Positions 32,277-44,511 of a stretch of 64,000 nucleotides of DNA are shown here, piece by piece; position 1 is the first letter of the stretch; each line of letters starts with the position of its first letter. Both the position numbers and the translations under genes were made by a program. The notes below the pieces were generated by a model that was not told the DNA's origin, did not search any database, and saw nothing but the letters and a program-made list of their open reading frames with translations. This DNA comes from Diphasiastrum complanatum (taxonomy: Eukaryota > Streptophyta > Lycopodiopsida > Lycopodiales > Lycopodiaceae): positions 681,006 through 745,005 of the forward strand of contig CM055101.1 of NCBI GenBank assembly GCA_029204225.1, read 5' to 3'.

Positions 32277-33078
32277 TGTAGGGTCGAAGATCTTCCGTAG
32301 TATAGCCCTCCCGCCTGTCAACAAGGGTTAGATCACTGGATAGGTACCTAACTATGCATAGATGCTACTTTTAGTTAATTTCCTACTTTCTCCCTTAACT
32401 CTACTCCCCACTAACACTACTCTCCTTTAACTCTACTCCTCTACACTAACATTCATCATGATTTGGGTGAAGGGAAGGGATAGAAAAGATGAGGTTGAGA
32501 AGAGAAGAGAGAAAGAGAGTGAGGATGGAGGTTAGCTCAAATGCTCATTATGCTTGTTAATGGGAAAGCATTCACTATGGCAAACAATAAACATGAAATG
32601 AAAAACACCATCAAGAGCATTAGCAAGTAGTGAATAGCAAATGAGGATGCTTCTCTTCCAAAAATGGTAGAGTTTCCTCCTCCTCATTAAGCATCCAAAT
32701 AGTGTACAAATGGTGCCTTTTTATAAAATGGAGAAGGCCCTTGCCTCTCAATCCTATTGGCTAATATTCACAATGATCCTATCCATCCATCTTGGAACCA
32801 ACTTGATCCAAGGGTCCACAAAAAGTACATTAGAAATCACAAGATTCATGTGAGTCCCAATTTAAACCCAACTCTAAAAAATGATCTCTAAGTTTTAACA
32901 TGACATTGGGCCTCTAGTTTTATTTTAATTCCAAGGCCTAAGTCATGTTTATTTTATTTACAACTTTATTTGCGTGCTCATTGGGCCATGGGCTTATACA
33001 CGCAGGATGTCATGCCCTCACAACACATTTTATTGGATGATTTTATTTATTTACACTTTGTTGGGAATACCCCCAACA
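32277..33078 (-). repeat. LTR-like block, probable 3' LTR of the minus-strand extra-ORF element
   Basis: The right end is the imperfect palindrome TGTTGGGAATACCCCCAACA (33059-33078), reading TGTTGGGGGTATTCCC as an LTR start on the minus strand. It lies just past the end of the decayed ORF at 39234-42336 once element C is removed (the frame would run ...QAVGPVGGIPNKV-stop into it). A TTTATAAAAAGG TATA-like box sits near 32728 in the same sense. The left end TGTAGGGTCG at 32277 is a guess from similarity to 23039-23805. Confidence 0.5.
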
Positions 33079-33086
33079 GGACCCAC

Positions 33087-33752
33087 TGTTAAAAATTCAC
33101 AATTCTAGCTTGACTAGTTTTGGTCATATGACTTGTAAATAGTTAGATGGTCATGATGTGGCTTGTCACACGTGCCAAATAGCATAGGATTCCATTCATA
33201 AGGATGTTCTCAAGTAGACCTAAGTGTTAGAACCTTTGGAATGAGTCCAAATTATGCTTAGATACAAGGGAGAAAAAATAGGAGCTATTTTTGGTAAGTT
33301 TTGCATTGTTGAGGGATCTCCAAGATTCCAAATGAAAGATCCACCAAAATTAGCATTAGGGATAGGTTTAGGGCTACTCATACCTGCCCAAAACCATGAT
33401 GGATCATGTATATATAGGTGATGATATCTCACCAAAATCAATCAAGCAATTTCATGATTTTTCTCTCATAATGGTGCAATTGCTCTCTATGTTCATAATT
33501 GTTTGAGTACTTGTGATTACTAATGATTATAGGATTGAATGTAGGTCTGGTGTACAGTACTCAGACTGTGGGAGGCCGTACTTTCACACGTGTGAAGCCT
33601 TCTTCAAGGATTTGGGCCATTTAGTGAGGTTCAAGCATAGATTTTTGATGGATTTTGATGGTTCAACTTGTGCTAATCTTATGAAATCATAATCTATTGT
33701 TTCCCTCATCATTTCAAGTGTTTTAGGATCCTTATTTGCTGTAATGTTTACA
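33087..33752 (+). repeat. Element C 5' LTR
   Basis: TATA box TATATATAGG at about 33408-33417, a CACACGTG G-box at 33167-33174 in U3, and a palindrome TTCACACGTGTGAA at 33593-33606 downstream of the TATA box, so in the transcribed part. Confidence 0.96.
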
Positions 33753-33764
33753 TGGTATCAGAGC
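33753..33764 (+). other. Element C primer binding site
   Basis: TGGTATCAGAGC, initiator tRNA-Met complement. Confidence 0.95.
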
Positions 33765-34563
33765 CTAAAGGCTGAAATGAGCTAAATCCTTGGTTTTCAT
33801 TCAATTTAATCACAATTTTTGATCTAAATCTTGTGTAGATTGGATCTTAGCATCTAGTATTGATTCTAGAACTCAAAGTGAGTCAAATACATTGGAGATT
33901 GGTGTTGTGTGACTTCATTTGCAGGTGTTTAGGTGTCTAAAACCAGAGGCAAAGTTGAATTCAATTCACATTACCAAGATAGCAAGTTTTGCTTGCTCCA
34001 AGCATTGATTTCTAAGCGAGTTTTGGAGGTGATTTCATAGAGGAGGCTTTCTAGCATTCAAGGAGAGGGAAGATCAGAGTTTTGGGGACTCTTCAAGGCT
34101 GTTCTAAGGTGTAGTAGGCACCTCCTAAAGTGATTTAGGTTCAGTCCAACCATTGCTTGACTTATGCACCAAATTAGATCAATTTTTCATCAATTTTGAT
34201 CATTTTTTGCTTGTGATTGGATAGTAGATTGTGTTGCATCCTCATTAAGTTCCATTTAGATCTTTTACAAGTGATTTTGGAAGTATATTACGTTGCTGAA
34301 ATTCACTCTTGATCAGATCATTTGGAAGCTTTAATGTTCTTTATAGAAAGAGGGGCAATTCTACTAGTATTGTCTACTTCAATCAAGCAAGTGCATTGTT
34401 TCTAGTATTCTATGATTTGATTTTGTTAGAGATCATTCTTAGATCTTTATAGGAAGTCTATTACTGATCTTTTCAGGTCCCTAAGAAGTGGGATAAGGTA
34501 GACCTTCAATCAAATCAATAGAAGTAACCTTCATTTGTGTCAAGTCCTTGACTAGGAGACTAG
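33765..34563 (+). other. Element C untranslated leader
   Basis: About 800 bp without a long frame; no similarity to the A/B leader noticed. Confidence 0.7.
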
Positions 34564-37500
34564 ATGGCATCTATAAATGCATATCTTTTGGATACTAATG
34601 AAAGGCTCAACAAAACTAACTATTCCATATGGAAAGTTAGAATGGAATCTATCATGATCATGCAAGATCTGATGGAAATTGTAAATGGTAAGGAGGGTGA
34701 ACCTATTCATCCTCAAGAAAAAGCCAAATACATCAAGAGGTGCAATGTTGCACTACATTGCATAAAAATGAATGTTGCAAATGAACTCTTAAGAGAGGTA
34801 GGAGATTGCACTTCAGCTCAAGATGCTTGGGAGACTTTGCAAAAGGTCTATGAATCCAAGAACCAAACTAGAATGTTAGCTTTGAAGAATCAAATCTATA
34901 GAAGCTATCAAAAGAAAGGAGAGAGTGCACATACTTTTGTCCTAAGAGTAAAGGAATTGAACAAAGAGCTAGCCTTTATAGGTGACCCTATCAAGGATGA
35001 AGAGCTTGTTCAACTCATATTGAATGGACTAAGCTTTGAATTTGACAATTTGGTTCAGGGATATGCAATTATGGGTAAGCTACCCATACTTGAAGAACTC
35101 CAAGGCACACTCATGGCCGAGGAATCAAGAAGGAGCCAAATGCAAGAGAGGATGGATAGGCTTTCCATCCAAGGTGGAGATGACCAAGCTCTCTTCACCA
35201 AAGGCAAAGGCAAGTCCAAAGGCAAAGGATCAACATTCAAGAAGTTTACAAAGCTTGAGGATCAAGAAGGACCCCCAAAGGCATCTCCATCAACCACCAA
35301 AATCAAGAAGGACAAATCAAAGGTGAAGTGCTACTATTGTAGCAAGATGGGGCATTATGCCTCGGAATGCTTCAAGAGGAAGCAAGATCAAAGCCAAGCC
35401 AACATGAGAAAAGAGGAGGAGGAGGAGAGTTCACATGAGGACTCTCTCATGATGTCCATATTTTCTTCAACAAGCTTCAAAGGAGAAGATCCTTGGTGGA
35501 TTGACTCGGGTGCTAGTTCACACATGACTAGTAAAAAGGAGTTTTTCTCTTCTCTCTTATCTTATGATGGACCTATAAAGTCTATCTATACAGCAAATGA
35601 TGAAGCTTGTAAGATTGAAGGAGTTGGTAGCATTCCCCTTTGCTTAGGATCTTCCAAAAAGATCAACATAGAAGCTGTTTTGTACATTCCTACAATAACA
35701 AAGAATCTACTAAGTGTTGGCCAAATGGTAGACAATGGTTTCAATGTTGACTTTGTTTCAAATGAATGTTTCATCAAGAAGAAGGGTAAGATAGTGGCTA
35801 AGAGCACTAGACTTGGCAAACTTTATAAGCTGGATGCATTTGTGGATACTAATGTTGTCATGTTGGCCAAGAAGAGCAAGATATCTACCTTTACTTTATG
35901 GCACAAAAGACTTGGACATGTCAACTCGGGTTCCATGGAGGCTATGATCAAGGAGGAGTATGCTTTAGGCCTACCAAGGTCTATTGGGAAGGAAGACAAG
36001 GTTTGTGAAGCTTGTGCCTTATCCAAGGCACATAAGAAGGTGTTTCCTAACTCCATCACAAAGTCATCTCATCCTCTTGAACTCATACACTCGGATGTGC
36101 ACATTGCTAGCACCAAATCTAATGGAGGTTCATCCATGTTTTTAACCTTCATTGATGACTACTCAAGATATTGTTGGGTGTTCTTACTTTCCTTCAAGTC
36201 TCAAGTATTTGATACTTTTGTAAAGTTCAAGTTGTTTGTGGAAAAGCATCATAATCATAGCATCAAGATTCTTAGAAGTGACAATGGTGGAGAATTCATC
36301 TCCAATGAGTTCAAGGTCTTTTGTGAGGAGGAAGGGATCAAGAAAGAGACTTCTTGTCCTTACACTCCTCAACAAAATGGAGTTGCTGAAAGAAGGAATA
36401 GAACATTATGTGAATGTTCTAAGGCTTTAAGATTAGATGCTTGTTTGTCCAAATCCTTTTGGGGTGAGTCTCTTGTATGTGCAAACTACTTGATGAATAG
36501 GGTGTCTTGCAAAGCAATTGAAGGCAAAACTCCTTATGAGATGTTGTATGGAAAGAAACCCAATCTTAATCACTTGAAAGTTTTTGGGTGTATATGCTAT
36601 GTGCATGTGCCATTGGAAACAAGAACCAAGGAGGATCCATCTTCCACAAGAGGGATCATGCTTGGATATGCAAGCTCAAGCAAGGGCTACAAAGTCTATC
36701 TCCCATCCTTGAACAAATTTGTTGTTTCAAGGGATGTCATCTTTGATGAACATCATATGCATATGCTTGAAGAAGGCTCAAGTGCTCCAACAATCAAGAA
36801 GAAGATGGCCGAGGAGCAAGATCTTGGTTTTGAGGAGGAGCTCATGGAGGAGCAAGCACCAAACCCACCTATCACACCAAGGAGATCTTCAAGGGCAAAA
36901 GTGGAGCCATCAAGGCTCACATATCAAGGCAAAGGACAGCAAGTTGAGGGTATCTCATCCACTTCTTATGCTTTATCTAGTTTTGAAGAACTGTCTAATG
37001 TTGAAGATGCATTGAACTCCAAAGAATGGTATAAAGCTATGTTGGATGAGTATGATGCCTTGATTGAGAATGAAACTTGGTTGCTTGTTGAGAGACCTCA
37101 AAGGAATGTAATAGGATGCAAGTGGGTCTTCAAGCTTAAGTTGAATGCAAATGGGAGTGTTAACAAACATAAAGCAAGATTAGTTACAAAAGGTTATGCT
37201 CAAGAGAGAGGGATAGACTATGAGGAAACTTTTGCACCCGTGGCCAAGATGGTCACAATAAGACAAATCATTGCACTTGCATCACATTTTGGATGGATTC
37301 TATGTCAAATGGATGTCTCTAATGCTTTCTTGAATGGTTTTTTGGAAGAGGATATCTATATGGAGCAGCCACAAGGGTTCATCAAGCATGGAATGGAGAA
37401 CAAAGTATGCCATCTCCAAAGAAGCATCTATGGCTTGAAGCAAGCCTCGAGATCTTGGAATTCAAGACTACATTGCTATCTTATTTCACTTTCTTTTGTT

Positions 37501-38532
37501 TAAAGTGAATATGATCCTACTCTTTACATTAAGTTTGATGATGTTGGTATTGTACTTTTACTCATTTATGTAGATGACATCATCATTAGTGGAAATAGTG
37601 TTGATGGTATTGAAAAAATCAAGATAGATCTATCCTTAGAGTTCAAGATGGTAGATCTAGGGTGTCTTCACTTCATCTTAGGCATAGAAGTACTTAGAGG
37701 GTCTGATTTTATCTTTATAAGTCAAGTAAACTATGCTCAAAGTCTTTTGAAGAAGTTTAAGATGGAAGTATGCAAAAGTGTTGACACACCAATGGAGCAA
37801 GATGTAAAAGTGCCAAATGAAGATGATGAAAGATCCTTCATGGACATCACTTTGTTTAGGCAACTTATAGGTTCCTTAATGTGGATCACTATAACTAGAC
37901 CAGATCTTAGCTTTAGTGTATGTAGGTTGAGCCAATCCATGCAAAAGCCATTGAATATCCATTGGAAAAAGGCTAAGAGGATTCTAAGATACATCTCGGG
38001 TACATTGGATTTTGGGATTCTATATAGAGGAGATGTGATTAACCTTCATGCATTTAGTGATTCAGATTTTGCAGGGGACAAGAGGGATAGGAAATCAACA
38101 AGTGCCTATTCAACTTTCATAGGAGAAGGTGTGGTTTCATGGCTTTCAAAAAAGCAAGAAACTATATCTCTATCTTCAACCGAGGCCGAGTACAAAGCTT
38201 TGACAACCACTACAAAGGAGGTACTTTGGATCAAGAGATTATTGGTGGAACTAAAGATCATGGATTCAGAGGAGGCACCTATCATCTACAATGACAATAT
38301 ATCAGCCCAACACCTTGCATCTAACCCAATCTTCCATGCAAGATCTAAGCACATTGAGATATGCCATCACTTTGTGAGAGAAATGGTGCAAGCCAAGGAG
38401 ATTGCTTTGGAGCATGTTCCAAGCAATGAATGTGTGGCTGATCTACTTACTAAACCACTTCAAAAGACACCTTTTATGAAGTTCAGATCATCACTTGGAG
38501 TGATTAGTAAAGCAATGATTGAACCAAGCTAG
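34564..38532 (+). pseudogene. Element C gag-pol polyprotein, one nonsense codon
   Basis: 1323 codons in one frame from MASINAYLLDTNERLNKTNY to the stop at 38532, broken only by TAA at 37501-37503 (codon 980), where relatives have Lys or similar before SEYDPTLY. Zinc knuckle CYYCSKMGHYASEC 256-269; protease WWIDSGASSHMT Asp314; integrase Asp511, Asp573, Glu609 (D-61-D-35-E); reverse transcriptase IYVDD 1001-1005; RNase H FSDSDFAGD from 1164. The stop lies before YVDD, so gag, protease and integrase could be made but no active reverse transcriptase. Confidence 0.94.
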
Positions 38533-38537
38533 ATAGT

Positions 38538-38546
38538 GAGGAGGAG
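38538..38546 (+). other. Element C polypurine tract
   Basis: GAGGAGGAG directly before the 3' LTR. Confidence 0.8.
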
Positions 38547-39228
38547 TGTTAAAAATTCACAATTCTAGCTTGACTAGTTTTGGTCATATGACTTGTAAAT
38601 AGTTAGATGGTCATGATGTGGCTTGTCACACGTGCCAAATAGCATAGGATTCCATTCATAAGGATGTTCTCAAGTAGACCTAAGTGTTAGAACCTTTGGA
38701 ATGAGTCCAAATTATGCTTAGATACAAGGGAGAAAAAATAGGAGCTATTTTTGGTAATTTTTGCATTGTTGAGGGATCTCCAAGATTCCAACCCTAACTT
38801 GGTAGGGATGAAAGATCCACCAAAATTAGCATTAGGGATAGGTTTAGGGCTACTCATACCTGTCCAAAACCGTGATGGATCATGTATATATAGGTGATGA
38901 TATCTCACCAAAATCAATCAAGCAATTTCATGATTTTTCTCTCATAATGGTGCAATTGCTTTCTATGTTCATAATTGTTTGAGTACTTGTGATTACTAAT
39001 GATTATAGGATTGAATGTAGGTCTGGTGTACAGTACTCAGACTGTGGGAGGCCGTACTTTCACACGTGTAAAGCCTTCTTCAAGGATTTGGGCCATTTAG
39101 TGAGGTTCAAGCATAGATTTTTGATGGATTTTGATGGTTCAACTTGTGCTAATCTTATGAAATCATAATCTATTGTTTCCCTCAGCATTTCAAGTGTTTT
39201 AGGATCCTTATTTGCTGTAATTTTTACA
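38547..39228 (+). repeat. Element C 3' LTR
   Basis: 682 bp; carries AACCCTAACTTGGTAGGG-type sequence near 38791 that is missing from the 5' LTR, and a mutated second G-box palindrome (TTCACACGTGTAAA). Confidence 0.96.
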
Positions 39229-39233
39229 CCCAC

Positions 39234-42200
39234 GGCCTGAAGTAGTGCTGGTCCCTTGGCACTCTGCCAGTTTAGTATAGCGTCCTCTTTGCCCGCCTCT
39301 GGTGAATGAGGTAACCCGTAACGTCTTCCATGAAGTTGAGACGGTCCAGTTTCTTCGAGTCCTTGGGCGTGTGGAAGGACTTGTGGACTCCTGTTAGCCA
39401 TTCTTAATCGATCCAGGCTTGGAATCGGCGCGTCCAGGGTTCTTCAAGGAATGCAACTCGGAAATATACACGAGCGACTGGCAGCTGATCTTCGACTTTG
39501 TCGGAAGCTAGCGCCTTATTAGGATCAAAGAATATGGCGGGAAGAAAATCATCCCATTTAGCTTTGATCCCCATCAGGTGTTCCAAGTCCCGGGTGTAAG
39601 TGGCTGTCGCGCGGACTGTGGGATCAGGGCAATGGATATACTGGTTTCTGAACGTGGTGAGAGCCCTTCTGGCGTCTACATCCGTCGTCCACCCATATTG
39701 CGATGGAAGTGTGATCTTGTTCAGAGGGGTGTCGCATTCCGCCCATTTGGATCTTTTTGTACATGGCAGGAAATGCGCGTTCACCCGTAATTGTTGTGGC
39801 TTGTCACGTAGGCCCTGATGGCCGCATGGACTCTTTTGAATAACTGTTGACGCCACTCTGGTTGTGGTTGGAGGGCGGGTAACACTTGCAGTTCTTTGCC
39901 CATGATTGTCTGAGCAAAAAACGGTAACTGCCAACCGCCTCGAGATGACTCGTGGGGATACTTGGATAAAAATTCATTGATTTTCTCCTCCACGGACTTC
40001 GGTCTTTGGAAGGCCCGACTGGCAGATATCATGCGCAAACCTCTGGATGATGTGCCTTGGCTCTGGTCTTGCGTCTCAGTAGCCGCATCCATCTGCCCTT
40101 GGATCCTTGATCTGTTTGAGATCCCCTTGCTGTCTGCTAGCTTTGATCTTGGCTGGTACTAGCCTGCGCAGCATAAAAATTAGGTGGTGGTGGAATTACC
40201 ACGGGGGTTGGCTGGGCCTTTGCGTCCATGAGTTTTTGGCACACCTTGAGGGCTTGCTTGGCCTGGGTGAGCTCATGTGTTGTGCTTGCCCGATACTTGT
40301 TGAACTCTGCCTGGTAGTTGTTTAAGGTTTGGCTATAAACCTGCACCTGACATCGTAGAAGATTCATCTCTGATTGAGAAAGTGGCCTTGAGTCCGGTGC
40401 AGGTTGAGCTAACCAGGCGAGCTTGTTGTCTTGTAGGGCTTTGACCTTCGTCCCCAGGCACGTATTCTCTGCTTCCAATAGGGTATGTTGCGTCTGGATG
40501 GGGGCAAGCTGTTGGGACGCTTCAGTTTGAAGCTCCCGCACCTTCGTGGAGGCGTCAGTCAGCGCGTTGGAGAGGCTTTGGATATATTTGTTGAGGCCCT
40601 CCTCCTTCTGCTATAGTTTGGAAATCTCCTGGTGCCCTTCTTGTTCATGTTGTTGAGCCAAAATCAGCTCTTGTTGTAGTTTGGTAAGGTCTGCTCGCAG
40701 CTGTGTATTATTTGTCGCCAAGTGTAGTAACCTACTTTCCAGAATAGCTTTGGCTGCTACCGCACCTAGGATGTATTTTCCCAGAGTTTGGTACGCCGTC
40801 TTAGGTCCATGGGAGCAGCCGGTACACTGGCACTGGCATGGGCTTGTGTTGTATCGGCCCCGACGACTGGTGGAATCCCGTCGTCATTATCTTCTATCAG
40901 GTTCTCATTTGACCTGATGCCATCTGGGTCGGTGGGATCAACCTGATCTGGCAATGGTACAAAAACTGTTCGAACAAATGCATCATCAGGCAACGGTTGG
41001 TTGCCCTCGACAACCTTTGTTGCCGAAGCGGGTGGGGTTTGAGAAACAACTATGGAAACAGGGGTGAGGACGGTTGTCCGAACGAGAGGATGGGAGGAAC
41101 AGAGGGAAACTGGAGGGTGGTGTGGAGTATGGAAGAAGGTGAGGATGGAGCAGAAAGTGTCTGGCGTGGGGGTGAAAAATTGATAACTTGCATCTATGCC
41201 AGAATGTCGGGGGACAATTGTGAATTAGAAGGATTGAATGTGAGAGGAGCAACGGTGGTGGCAGGAGTGATGGAGAATGCGATGGTGATGGATGGAGCAA
41301 TGGACACAGGAAGAGAAGTAGGAGTGGTATCAACAGAGGAAACGGGGATGGAGACAGAAATAGATGTGGATGGAACAAGAAGAGAGGTAGCGACAATAGA
41401 AATCGGAGTGGGGGGTTGCACGGTAGAAGAAGTGGCAGTGGTTGATGGAGTGGTTAGTGCGGCAGTGGAGACATGTCTTTGGGTAACATGTGGAGACGTG
41501 GATGTAGAGGCAGTGCCACGCATTCGTTTGTTGGCCGTTGTGTTAATAATTGCAGGTTGGGAGGAGGTCGATGCTTGAGATGGTGGATAAAAGCTAGTAT
41601 GTGGCACAAGGGTAGACAGGAGGGATGAGCATTGGAAACCGTGCACTTTCGCCTCGAGAAGTGCACAAGCAAAGTTACACAACAAGGGGCCTGCTGCGAT
41701 TCGATCACGGTTGTTGGATTTGATGGAGTTTGTTAGTTCTTGAATAAGGAAGCTATGCCAGTCGTATGGCACAATGGAGGGGTTAGGGAATTCCAGAAAG
41801 GATTCCACTATCTGACTCAGCAGCGTAGACTGAATTCTGTCCTTGCGAAATGTTGAAATAACCAGAAAGTTATTCAACAGATGCATAGCCGTCTGAATGA
41901 CGAGTTTTGTGATAGCTTCTATCAGGTAACCATTGTTAGTCTGGATGGGAATTTCTGGTGTGGTTTGGGTGACGAATGGTTTGATCTGATCTTTGGCGTG
42001 GCGATGGGAGATGGGTTGACGATCATTGGACATAATGCCCACGGTGACCATCGAGTCGGTGTTAATCCTGACCTTGTATGTGGTACCTTGGTACAGGAAG
42101 TGGAAACGAGCCTTGTCCTCGTCCTAGGTGGCGTAAGCGTGAAGGGCGAGGCCCATGTTAATCTCAGAATGGAAGAGCGCGGGGTAAAAACCCATTGCCA

Positions 42201-42336
42201 CTAGAAGTGGGCTGGCTGTCTGTAGCCATGGTTGGATCAGAGTGTCAGAGGGTAAAGGCCAAATCTGTGTGGCCTTGTGGATGTCACGCTGGATCACTTG
42301 TTTGGCGCCAGAGTCTTCAGAGGATGAGGAGGCCAT
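39234..42336 (-). pseudogene. Decayed extra ORF downstream of gypsy pol (putative plant transposon protein)
   Basis: Minus-strand coding text from MASSSSEDSGAKQVIQRDIH (42336) for about 1000 codons, broken by stops (TAG at 42124, TGA at 41194) and several frameshifts. Order: an N-terminal folded-looking domain (IQPWLQTASPLLVAMGFYP, LIEAITKLVIQTAMHLLNN, FLEFPNPSIVPYDWHSFLIQ), a Thr/Ser/Pro linker (about 41200-41560), an acidic stretch (DPTDPDGIRSNENLIEDNDD), a long coiled coil (about 40140-40760; AENTCLGTKVKALQDNK, LTQAKQALKVCQKLMDAK) and a C-terminal domain (VEEKINEFLSKYPHE, RALTTFRNQYIHCPDPTVRA, FLEEPWTRRFQAWID). The layout resembles accessory ORFs of plant gypsy-type elements; I do not recognise a specific family. 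GC content is higher than in the copia elements around it. Confidence 0.5.
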
Positions 42337-42571
42337 GATAGCAGTGATGATTAGAGGTCGAAAAAGTAAGAAAAACGGTGGAGAATGGAAAAAGATGTGG
42401 AAACGGTAGAAAACTGAGAATAACGAGCGTTGGATGAAAGCGCAGATCGGTGTTCAGTAAAATCAGATGACAGTTGGCAGAAAGTTTGGTTGCAAACGGA
42501 GAACTTGGTAATTTCAGAGTGAATTTCGGTAGAGCTTTGCTAGCAAAGGTGACAAATGACTCGAATTCAGC

Positions 42572-42580
42572 CCTTATATA
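42572..42580 (-). promoter_or_regulatory. TATA box upstream of the extra ORF
   Basis: Minus-strand CTATATAAGG-type box about 240 bp upstream of the ATG at 42336, between gypsy pol and the extra ORF. It suggests that the ORF had its own promoter, or that this is the U3 of an LTR. Confidence 0.45.
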
Positions 42581-42686
42581 GCGGAATTTAGAGTGCGTAT
42601 TAGGTGAAATTCACTTTCCCTTGCTCAGTTCCACCCAAATTTTGGCAGGCACCTTCTTCACAAAATTCTAAGACCTCAAGGAAGTC

Positions 42687-42971
42687 TGCAAGAGTTCAGA
42701 AGGTGATTTGACTGCTATGCGAGGGTTCAGACTGTCTGCGAGGGTTCAACTCTCGCAGGAAGTGATCCCTCGCACAACTTGTTCCTATGATTGGATTTTC
42801 AAGATCAGACCATATAGGCAGGCTAATTTTACTACTCTGATTCCATTTAGGCACCTTGCAAGGGTTGGTAAGATGATCTTGATGCTCTGTGAGGGTTCTG
42901 AAATTCAGCTTCTGGGAACTCTCGCATACACTAAAAAATGATGATTCCTCCCTCCATCAGGAACTCTTGCA
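42687..42971. repeat. Second array of TGCGAGAGTT-like motifs
   Basis: About nine copies of TGCGAGGGTT, TGCAAGAGTT, AACTCTCGCA and close variants in 285 bp (for example 42687-42696, 42718-42727, 42737-42746, 42748-42757, 42858-42867). It lies between the end of gypsy pol (about 43240) and the TATA box at 42572. Apart from the motif and GATCT/TGGAT words it does not align with the array upstream of gag. Confidence 0.7.
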
Positions 42972-43239
42972 GAGATTTTCATGGATGCATTAGTAGTTCT
43001 CTAGAAGTTCTGATGGATTCTTGGTAGTAGATCCATCAGTCAATCTGATGATCTGCTTCCTTTTTAATCCTATCAGGATCTGTATCCTCTTTGGATTCTG
43101 ATGGATTGCCCCGATCTTGCCAGATCTGGCTGAATCTTGATGGATTTAGCTTGATTTGGCTTGATCTCCTTAGATCTAGCGGTGATGGCTGAGTAGATTA
43201 GCTTTTTGTAACATTCCACCCCCCATCTGGATCTGTCTC

Positions 43240-44511
43240 ACTATGGTGGCCAGTACTTGTGCAACCAGCTACGTGTCGAATGGCGTCCCATCTAGCTTTC
43301 CTAAGTTCACGGCTCCATGATCCTATAAGGACCTTCGCCAGTGAATTTTAGCTTCCCCTTGATCGCCTTGGTTTTATACATCAGGACCAGATCTCCTGAA
43401 TGAAGATCCTTCTTTTGTAATCTATGATCATGCCAAGCTTTGCATCTTTCCTTTTCAGTTGCCAGTGCATGCACAGCTAGTAAGCGTGTTTCACAGAGTT
43501 TATGCAGAGCTTCGTGGCGTAGCTGTAGAGATTTGGACTCATTAAGACGCTGCGCAGTGGCAATCCTTAATGAAGGAACTCAAAACTCTACTGGTATCAC
43601 ATCATCATGATCATATACCAATTGGAAGGGTGTTTGATCAGTGCTCTCTTTATATGTTGTCCTGAATGCCCATAGTGCAGCATGCAACTTGTGTTCCCAA
43701 TCTGATCTGCTAGCTTCAACTATTTTCGTGAGCACGCTACATAGGATCTTATTGGATGAGTCTGCTTGCCCATTACCCCGAGGATAAGGCGTACTGGTTT
43801 CGTGGATCACAAAGAATACCTCCAAGAGGACCTTGATGGTCTCATTGATGAAATGGCTTCTGTGATCACTGACTAGTTCCACCGGGCATCCGAAGCGCAC
43901 AATGATATTTTCATAAAGAAACTTGGCAGTGGTCCTAGCATCAGCTACTCTTACTCCTTGGCTTCGACCCATTTGGTGAGCTAGTCTGTGGCTGCGATTA
44001 TGTATCGACCCTGGGAACTCCTTGCTGTAGGGTGAATTGGACCAATATAATCCAATCCCCATTTTTCGAACGGTGCTTGGGCTAAGACTAGATGCAGTAG
44101 ATCATAGTTCAATCTCGTTGGTCTCCTTGCCCTTTGGCACACATCGCACTTTTTCAAGTATTCCTCCGTATCTTTATGAATCGTTGGCCACCAACATCCT
44201 GATTGCAGGATCTTGTGAACTGTAATGTCAGATGCAAAATGACCCCCACCCATGCCTTCATGTGAAAGTGAAATGATCTGGGTGGTCTCATGAGGAAGAA
44301 TACACCGCCGAAGAATTCCATCTTGACCTCTTAGATACAATTGGCCGGCAATCAGCTGATAAGGGCTAGCCTTCAAGATCAATTTCCACTGTTCTGTCTT
44401 TGGTAGTGATTTGTCTACTTGGCCACGCATTAGATATTCAACAATGTCGGCAGCCCATTCTGGTATTGTGTCCACGTAATGGTAGTCGCAACATTTTTGT
44501 AACACCTTCTC
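43240..44511 (-). pseudogene. Ty3/gypsy integrase
   Basis: Minus strand: DTIPEWAADIVEYLMRGQ, then the H2C2 zinc domain (SHEGMGGGHFASDITVHKIL ... YLKKCDVCQRARR), then the core with GLDYIGPI (first Asp), ELVSDHRSHFIN (second Asp) and YPRGNGQADSSNKIL, where the catalytic Glu of the usual NGQAE is Asp. The end has GDLVLMYKTKAIKGKLKF and GPYRI, the usual C-terminal beta barrel before a possible chromodomain; no chromodomain is seen. Stops after YIIAATD and IPVEF and small shifts break the frame. Confidence 0.85.

Larger units (their letters stand above)
33087..39228 (+). mobile_element. Copia element C, full length
   Basis: 6142 bp, LTRs TGTTAAAAATTC...TTTACA at 33087-33752 (666 bp) and 38547-39228 (682 bp; the left one lacks 16 bp present on the right). 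Target duplication CCCAC at 33082-33086 and 39229-39233. The LTRs differ at about eight positions, so it is older than A and B. It is a different copia family from A/B but has the same primer, domain order and a similar U3 start. It lies near the 3' end of the minus-strand extra-ORF element. Confidence 0.97.

Noticed and set aside
40997-41578. Plus-strand 193-codon frame rich in Val, Gly and Glu
   Set aside because: Antisense of the Thr/Ser/Pro linker of the decayed minus-strand ORF; low-complexity sequence leaves both strands open.
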